A DNA stretch of 10,773 bases from an uncultured Lachnospiraceae bacterium (GTDB taxonomy: Bacteria; Bacillota; Clostridia; Lachnospirales; Lachnospiraceae). The notes beneath the pieces were generated by a model, which saw only the letters and a program-made list of their open reading frames with translations, did no database searches and was not told the origin of the DNA. The stretch spans positions 1 to 10,773 of the forward strand of contig CALWEE010000042.1 of assembly GCA_944376975.1 (NCBI GenBank), given 5' to 3'. Positions 6,589 through 10,773 of this stretch are shown in pieces (the first letter of the stretch is position 1; the number at the start of each line of letters is the position of its first letter). Made by a program: the position numbers and the translations under genes.

Positions 6589-8847
6589 ATGAAATCCGAT
6601 CATCAGGAACATATCCTTCGGACGGAATATTCCGATCTGATGCAGAAATCCTATATTGATTACGCCATGAGCGTGATCATCGCCCGCGCCCTTCCCGACG
6701 CCCGGGACGGGCTGAAACCGGTCCAGAGAAGGACCTTGTACGACATGCACGAACTGGGCATCCGCTATGACAAACCCTACCGGAAATGCGCCCGTATCGT
6801 GGGCGATACCATGGGTAAATATCATCCCCACGGCGACAGTTCCATCTATGACGCGCTGGTGGTCATGAGCCAGGACTTTAAAAAAGGCCTGCCTCTGGTG
6901 GACGGCCACGGCAATTTCGGTTCCATCGAAGGCGACGGAGCCGCCGCCATGCGTTATACGGAAGCCCGCCTCCAGAAAGTCACCCAGGAAGCTTTCCTGA
7001 CCGACCTGGACAAAAACGTGGTCGGCTTCGTCCCCAATTTTGACGAAACCGAAAAAGAACCGGAAGTCCTTCCGGTAAAGATACCCAACCTGCTCATCAA
7101 CGGGGCCGAAGGCATCGCCGTGGGCATGGCGACCAGTATCCCGCCCCATAATCTGGGCGAAGTGATCGACGCCGCGCTGGCCTATATGAAAAAAGGTTCC
7201 CTGACGACTAAAGACCTTCTGGAATATATGCCCGGCCCGGATTTCCCCACCGGCGGCATCATCACCAACAAAGACGAACTTCTGAACATATACGAGACCG
7301 GACAGGGAAAACTCCGGATCAGGGGAAAGATCGAGACCGAAACGCTGCGGGGCGGCAAGACCCGTCTGGTCATCACCCAGATCCCCTATACCATGATCGG
7401 CGCCGGCATCGGCAAATTCCTGAACGATATCTATCATCTGGCCGAATCCAAAGCGGCGGCGGACATCGCGGATATTTCCAACCAGTCCTCCAAAGAAGGC
7501 ATCCGTATCGTTCTGGAACTGAAAAAGAACGCGGATGTGGAATATCTTAAAAACCTGCTCTATAAAAAGACCCGTCTGGAAGACACTTTCGGCGTCAATA
7601 TGCTGGCCGTGTGCGACGGACGTCCGGAGACCATGAGCCTTAAAGCCATACTGGACTGTTTCCTGGACTTCCAGTACGATATCGCCACCCGGAAGTACAG
7701 CCACCTGCTCGCCAAAGAAGAAGAAAAACGGGAAATACAGGAGGGTCTTATAAGCGCCTGCGACGTGATCGACCTGATCATCGAGATCCTCCGGGGCAGC
7801 AAAAATATGGCCCAGGCAAAGGCCTGCCTCATCTCCGGCATAACGGACGGGATCCGTTTTAAGACAAAAGCGTCGGAAAAGCAGGCGAAAAAGCTTTCCT
7901 TCACGGAAAAACAGGCCACGGCCATACTGGAAATGCGCCTCTATAAACTGATCGGCCTGGAGCTCCAGGCTTTGATGAAGGAGCATGACGAAACGCTGAA
8001 GCGGATCGCCGAATATAAAGATATCCTGGATGACCACGCCAGCATGACCCGCGTCATCGCCTCCGGACTGAAGTCTTTTAAAAAAGCTTTCGCCCGGCCA
8101 AGGCGCACCCTCATCGAAAACGCCCAGGAGATCGTTCTGGAAGAAAAGGCGCCGGAAGCCATGGAAGTCACCTTCCTGATGGACCGGTTCGGATACTGCC
8201 GGACCATTGATATGCCTACTTTTGAACGGAACCAGGAAGCGGCCCTTTCAGAAAACCGGTACGTTTTTTCCTGTATGAACACCGACAAGATCTGCCTGTT
8301 CACCGATACGGGCCGGCTGCATCTGATCAAAGTATCCGACCTGCCCTTCGGCAAGTTCCGCGACAAAGCCATTCCGGTGGACAACTTCGGCAACTACGAC
8401 AGTTCCGAGGAAAACATCCTGTACGTGGACAGCCTGGAGCATGTGCGGGCCTGCCGGCTGCTCTTCGCCTCTGAACAGGCCATGTTAAAGCAGGTGAGCG
8501 GCGACCAGTTTGACGTGTCGAAACGGACCATCGCGGCCACCAAACTGGCCAACGGCGACCGTCTGGCCGCGGTCCTCCCCCTGGCTTCCGATACCCACTG
8601 CGCCGTTTTGCAGACAAAAGACGGCATGTTCCTCCGGTTTGATATCGAAGAAGTGCCGGAAAAGAAAAAGACCGCCATCGGCGTGCGGGGCATCCGGCTC
8701 GCGTCCGGCGACCTTTTGGAAAGCGTCTTCCTTTTGAGCCGGGGACAGGATGTCCACATCTCCTATAAGGAACGGGATGTGGTGCTGAACAAGCTGAAAC
8801 TCAGTCATCGGGATACGAAAGGCACCCGCCTGCGTTCCGGTTCCTGA
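6589..8847 (+). CDS. parC: Type II topoisomerase subunit A (topoisomerase IV ParC / GyrA-like)
   Basis: This is the DNA breakage-reunion subunit paired with the upstream ParE. The 752-residue protein shows the winged-helix catalytic core: [21 protein letters not shown] from residue 21, [14 protein letters not shown] around 76-89, and the active-site tyrosine Y123 in [10 protein letters not shown], followed by the tower and coiled-coil regions. The C-terminal part, from about residue 505, is a beta-pinwheel-like domain. I find no GyrA-box (QRRGGKG type) in it; the nearest traces are degenerate ([13 protein letters not shown]). Without the box the enzyme should not introduce negative supercoils, as for topoisomerase IV. 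The protein is also shorter than a usual GyrA. At quinolone-contact positions it has S84 and D88, the susceptible-type residues. AGGAGGG, overlapping the parE stop, lies 7 bases before the ATG; the two genes form an operon. It may be annotated as gyrA elsewhere. Confidence 0.9.
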   Translation: MKSDHQEHILRTEYSDLMQKSYIDYAMSVIIARALPDARDGLKPVQRRTLYDMHELGIRYDKPYRKCARIVGDTMGKYHPHGDSSIYDALVVMSQDFKKGLPLVDGHGNFGSIEGDGAAAMRYTEARLQKVTQEAFLTDLDKNVVGFVPNFDETEKEPEVLPVKIPNLLINGAEGIAVGMATSIPPHNLGEVIDAALAYMKKGSLTTKDLLEYMPGPDFPTGGIITNKDELLNIYETGQGKLRIRGKIETETLRGGKTRLVITQIPYTMIGAGIGKFLNDIYHLAESKAAADIADISNQSSKEGIRIVLELKKNADVEYLKNLLYKKTRLEDTFGVNMLAVCDGRPETMSLKAILDCFLDFQYDIATRKYSHLLAKEEEKREIQEGLISACDVIDLIIEILRGSKNMAQAKACLISGITDGIRFKTKASEKQAKKLSFTEKQATAILEMRLYKLIGLELQALMKEHDETLKRIAEYKDILDDHASMTRVIASGLKSFKKAFARPRRTLIENAQEIVLEEKAPEAMEVTFLMDRFGYCRTIDMPTFERNQEAALSENRYVFSCMNTDKICLFTDTGRLHLIKVSDLPFGKFRDKAIPVDNFGNYDSSEENILYVDSLEHVRACRLLFASEQAMLKQVSGDQFDVSKRTIAATKLANGDRLAAVLPLASDTHCAVLQTKDGMFLRFDIEEVPEKKKTAIGVRGIRLASGDLLESVFLLSRGQDVHISYKERDVVLNKLKLSHRDTKGTRLRSGS

Positions 8848-8865
8848 TCCATTTTGAACCTTTTT
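8839..8865 (+). terminator. Weak candidate terminator of parC
   Basis: GGTTC (8839-8843) pairs with GAACC (8856-8860), followed at once by TTTTT. The stem is only 5 bp with a 12-base loop and begins before the stop codon at 8845-8847, so it would be a poor terminator. No better one is seen before the next promoter. Confidence 0.2.
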
Positions 8866-8893
8866 GAAACTTTTTAAATTTTATTTCACTTTT
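8852..8893. promoter_or_regulatory. Phased T-tracts upstream of the frl promoter
   Basis: Runs of four or five T begin at 8852, 8861, 8871, 8879 and 8890, about one helical turn apart, ending just before the -35 box at 8897. The first units are near-repeats of TTTTTGAAAC. In-phase A/T tracts bend DNA, and AT-rich sequence here can act as an UP element for RNA polymerase. The role is inferred from spacing and place. Confidence 0.45.
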
Positions 8894-8896
8894 CTA

Positions 8897-8925
8897 TTGA
8901 CAAATAACTGAATACATCCTAAGAT
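8897..8925 (+). promoter_or_regulatory. Promoter of the frlB-frlD operon
   Basis: Perfect TTGACA (8897-8902), exactly 17 bases of spacer, then TAAGAT (8920-8925, 4 of 6 matches). Transcription is predicted to begin near 8932, giving a leader of about 143 bases before frlB. I saw no clear catabolite-response (cre) element nearby. Confidence 0.65.
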
Positions 8926-8987
8926 TAGAAGTACATAAAGAGTCATTATGTTTCATTTTGATTCTTTATGTACCTAATCTCCTTAGG
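8918..8987. repeat. Large imperfect inverted repeat over the frl promoter and start
   Basis: The arms pair in three blocks: CCTAAG (8918-8923) with CTTAGG (8982-8987), AGATTAG (8922-8928) with CTAATCT (8974-8980), and GTACATAAAGA (8931-8941) with TCTTTATGTAC (8963-8973). The inner 11-bp block is exact and can extend by a G-T and three more pairs to a 13-base loop. The left arm covers the -10 box and predicted start, so DNA binding could repress. In RNA only the inner block remains, as a 5'-terminal hairpin. Confidence 0.6.
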
Positions 8988-9025
8988 CCGGCATACTCCC
9001 CCCAACAACCGTTATGCCGGCCTAA
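8983..9025. promoter_or_regulatory. Perfect 13-bp GC-rich hairpin in the frl leader
   Basis: TTAGGCCGGCATA (8983-8995) is an exact inverted match of TATGCCGGCCTAA (9013-9025), around a 17-base loop containing six C in a row. Downstream comes GTGCCTTTATTA, too poor in T for a standard terminator, though weak attenuation or blocking of parC read-through is possible. Its 5' arm shares TTAGG with the outer arm of the preceding repeat, so in DNA the two foldings compete. The loop is too wide for a simple dimer operator, so an RNA role is preferred. Confidence 0.55.
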
Positions 9026-9043
9026 GTGCCTTTATTACGCATT

Positions 9044-9058
9044 TGATCCGACGGATCA
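9044..9058. promoter_or_regulatory. 15-base palindrome abutting the frlB ribosome site
   Basis: TGATCCG-A-CGGATCA has exact 7-base arms around one central base. It could be a dimer operator in DNA, or in RNA a 6-bp hairpin with a GAC triloop ending 2 bases before the AAAGGA ribosome site. Which, if either, is used cannot be told from sequence. Confidence 0.4.
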
Positions 9059-9060
9059 GG

Positions 9061-9066
9061 AAAGGA
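9061..9066 (+). promoter_or_regulatory. Ribosome binding site deciding the frlB start
   Basis: AAAGGA lies 8 bases before the ATG at 9075. The in-frame ATG at 9066 overlaps it, and the longer frame starting at 8958 would translate the two downstream leader elements, so 9075 is preferred. Confidence 0.7.
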
Positions 9067-9074
9067 TGAAAAAC

Positions 9075-10094
9075 ATGATCTACAATTTTGACGTTCCCCG
9101 CTACGAGAAAGTTGTCAACGACGCCATCGCTTTAAGACCTCAGATCGAAAAAGCTGTCGACGCCGTCTGCGCAGAAGGTTACACCAACCTGTTCTTTATC
9201 GGATGCGGCGGAACGTATGCCCACACACTTCCCATGAAATACTGGCTGGACACCACTTCCGACAAGATCGAAGCTTACAGCATGATCGCCGCCGAATTCC
9301 TGGCTGCCGGTCATAAACGGTTTTCAAAAGACTCCATCTGTATCTTCGCCACGCGCAGCGGCAATACGAAAGAGATCGTGGCCGCGGCCAAGTATTGTAA
9401 AGAAGCCGGCGCGCGTACATTTGTCTATGTCTCCAACGACAATACGCCTGTATGCGAATACGCCGACTATAAATTTTACAGCTACGCCGAGGACGACTGC
9501 CTGTGCGAAGCCATCTATACGTATCTCAACTTCGTTGTGGGACGTTTCCTGAAAAACGCCGGCGAGTTCCCGGAATACGACCAGTTCGCTTCCGAATACC
9601 AGTCGCTGACAGGAAGCCTCATCCAGGCAAAAGCCCTTTATGACGACCGGTGCGCCGCCATGGCCGCGGACATTAAAGATCTGGACTATCATATGGTCGT
9701 CGGCTCCGGCATGCTCTGGGGTGAAGCCTATGATTACGCCATGTGCGTCCTGGAAGAAATGCAGTGGGTCAAAGCCCAGTCCATCCACGCCGCGGAATTT
9801 TTCCACGGGCTTTTGGAGATCTGCGAGAAAGATACGAGCATGATCCTCTTCTACAGCGATGACGAAACACGTCCGCTCATGGACCGGGTCATGAAATTCG
9901 TCAAAAATATCACGCCTCACATCAGCGTATTCGATACCGCCGAGGTGGAACTTCCGTTTAGCCAGAAGAAATTCCGGGCTATCGTCGCTCCCCTCGTGAC
10001 TTACGCCATCACGGAGCGGCTCAGCTGTCATCTGGAAAAAGAGCGGAACCATCCGCTGACCGCGCGCCGCTACTACCGTCAGATGGATTATTGA
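9075..10094 (+). CDS. frlB: Fructoselysine 6-phosphate deglycase (SIS-domain protein)
   Basis: FrlB-type deglycases split fructoselysine 6-phosphate into glucose 6-phosphate and lysine. This 339-residue cytoplasmic protein has two sugar-isomerase (SIS) domains: the first with GCGGTYA at 43-49 and TRSGNTKE at 93-100, the second with GSGMLWGEAYDYA at 210-222 and HAAEFFHGLLEI at 238-249, whose E241, H244 and E248 fall in the active-site region of this family. The ending HPLTARRYYRQMDY resembles the HNP-RRYY-VEY type ending of known FrlB proteins, and the length is near the usual 340. The gene is 19 bases before a PfkB kinase matching FrlD, which strongly supports the role. The start is set by AAAGGA at 9061-9066. 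Related deglycases for glucoselysine or fructose-asparagine phosphates are alternatives, and exact substrate choice cannot be read here. It is transcribed from its own promoter behind a structured leader. Confidence 0.82.
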   Translation: MIYNFDVPRYEKVVNDAIALRPQIEKAVDAVCAEGYTNLFFIGCGGTYAHTLPMKYWLDTTSDKIEAYSMIAAEFLAAGHKRFSKDSICIFATRSGNTKEIVAAAKYCKEAGARTFVYVSNDNTPVCEYADYKFYSYAEDDCLCEAIYTYLNFVVGRFLKNAGEFPEYDQFASEYQSLTGSLIQAKALYDDRCAAMAADIKDLDYHMVVGSGMLWGEAYDYAMCVLEEMQWVKAQSIHAAEFFHGLLEICEKDTSMILFYSDDETRPLMDRVMKFVKNITPHISVFDTAEVELPFSQKKFRAIVAPLVTYAITERLSCHLEKERNHPLTARRYYRQMDY

Positions 10095-10113
10095 TCCGCG
10101 GCGGAGGCAAACG

Positions 10114-10773
10114 ATGCTGCGCGTGATCGGTGTCGGCGACAACGTCGTCGACCGCTATCTGCATAAACATATCATGTATCCCGGCGGAAACTGCGTGAAT
10201 TTCGCCGTATACGCCAGACGGCTCGGCTATGAAAGCGCCTATATGGGCGTCCTCGCCGACGACGCGGAGGGACGTCTCGTCCGGGAAAGCCTGAACGAAG
10301 AAGGGGTGGATCTGTCCATGGCGCCGATCCTTTACGACGGCGAGACCGGACGTTCCACGACCCGGATCGTCAACGGCGACCGGATCATCACGGACGACAA
10401 CGACTGCGGCAGCGTAAAAGCGTCGCCGCTGCGCCTGACAAAAGAACGGCTGGATCATATCCGTACATATGACCTGATCCATACAAGCTGCTACAGTTTC
10501 CTGGACGATCAGCTTTCTTTGCTCCGGGACACGCAGGTGCCCGTTCTGTACGATTTTTCCGACGAATGGGACGATGAGACGCTGAAACGGATCTGTCCGT
10601 TCATCTCCGTCGCCTTCCTGTCCGGGAAATCTCTTCCTGAAGATACGATCCGCGGTTATCTGCGTCTTGCCGTATCGAAGGGCTGTTTTCTCGCCATCTC
10701 CACCATGGGGGAACGGGGCGCCATCGTATATGACGGGAAAAGATTTTACACCAAGCCGCCCTACAACCCTGAC
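10114..10773 (+). CDS. frlD: Fructoselysine 6-kinase, PfkB family (3' end off window)
   Basis: FrlD phosphorylates fructoselysine at C6 with ATP, making the substrate of FrlB. The first 220 residues are visible, about four fifths of a 260-280 residue enzyme. PfkB-family features are IGVGDNVVDRY at 5-15, the substrate-site GGNCVNFAVYARRLG at 24-38, YDFSDEWD at 146-153 and STMGERGA at 196-203. The IG-GDN-VD opening, GGN-VN-AVY and YDFSD-WD are shared with enterobacterial FrlD, making this a better fit than ribokinase or fructokinase. The window ends just before the GAGD catalytic loop expected next, so catalytic competence cannot be judged. The ATG at 10114 follows GGAGG in the gap after frlB, and the two genes form an operon. 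Transporter genes for Amadori products would be expected nearby but are not in view. Confidence 0.85.
   Translation, partial: MLRVIGVGDNVVDRYLHKHIMYPGGNCVNFAVYARRLGYESAYMGVLADDAEGRLVRESLNEEGVDLSMAPILYDGETGRSTTRIVNGDRIITDDNDCGSVKASPLRLTKERLDHIRTYDLIHTSCYSFLDDQLSLLRDTQVPVLYDFSDEWDDETLKRICPFISVAFLSGKSLPEDTIRGYLRLAVSKGCFLAISTMGERGAIVYDGKRFYTKPPYNPD

Noticed and set aside
5704..8037. A 777-codon open frame on the minus strand, antisense to parE and parC.
   Set aside because: It is codon-for-codon in register with both sense genes, which share the same frame, so stops would appear only at sense TTA, CTA or TCA codons. Those are rare with this GC-rich third-position use. The translation matches no family I recognise, and the sense proteins are clear.
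8948..8977. A 9-codon leader peptide candidate (MFHFDSLCT) in the frl leader, with a weak AAAGAG before it.
   Set aside because: The ribosome site is poor, the codons are not enriched for any amino acid tied to the pathway, and it lies inside the hairpin arm. Chance is the simpler explanation.
8918..8987. An invertible promoter or transposon end.
   Set aside because: Only 13 unpaired bases lie between the arms, no recombinase or transposase is nearby, and no target duplication is seen.
8968..9069. A 33-codon open frame ending 5 bases before frlB.
   Set aside because: It has no ribosome site, has arginine-rich low-information content, and reads through the perfect hairpin and palindrome, whose symmetry better explains the sequence.
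8958..9074. An N-terminal extension of FrlB from an upstream start at 8958.
   Set aside because: It would translate the hairpin and palindrome, begins at a non-ATG codon without a ribosome site, and exceeds the usual FrlB length.

Overview
The window looks chromosomal, from a Firmicute of the class Clostridia, probably Lachnospiraceae-like. This is inferred from strong AGGAGG-type ribosome sites, sigma-A-type promoter boxes, the short clostridial-style LeuC/LeuD pair, and the sequence character of the type II topoisomerase and LysR proteins. Genes are tightly packed and codon third positions are GC-rich, while the two main regulatory gaps are AT-rich. I see no tRNA, rRNA, insertion sequence, phage gene or CRISPR array.

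Layout. (1) Positions 1-2620, minus strand: leuC, leuD and the first 244 codons of leuB, in that transcription order. They encode the isopropylmalate isomerase subunits and isopropylmalate dehydrogenase of leucine synthesis. The 106-base leuD-leuB gap holds a good internal promoter and overlapping stem-loops. (2) Positions 2621-2742: a divergent control region with nested inverted repeats between leuC and a LysR-type regulator. (3) Positions 2743-4627, plus strand: the LysR regulator and an AEC-family permease, overlapping by 8 bases. (4) Positions 4654-8847: a type II topoisomerase subunit pair (parE, parC), 26 bases downstream of the permease. (5) Positions 8848-9074: a 227-base regulatory gap with phased T-tracts, a TTGACA promoter, a large imperfect inverted repeat over the promoter's -10 and start, a perfect 13-bp GC-rich hairpin, and a 15-base palindrome against the ribosome site. 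(6) Positions 9075 to the end: frlB and the start of frlD, the deglycase and kinase of fructoselysine (Amadori product) catabolism.

How the genes work together. LeuC/LeuD isomerise 2-isopropylmalate to 3-isopropylmalate and LeuB oxidises it towards the leucine precursor; the divergent LysR protein is the natural candidate regulator. The topoisomerase pair forms one A2B2 enzyme. FrlD phosphorylates fructoselysine and FrlB splits the product into glucose 6-phosphate and lysine.

All coding genes belong to known families and I found no clearly new protein system. The least explained part is the frl leader (8848-9074), followed by the leuD-leuB gap. In both, a predicted transcript starts at or next to the 5' arm of a stem-loop. 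Four starts were moved from the longest open frame to internal ATG codons on ribosome-site evidence (leuD, the LysR gene, parE, frlB).
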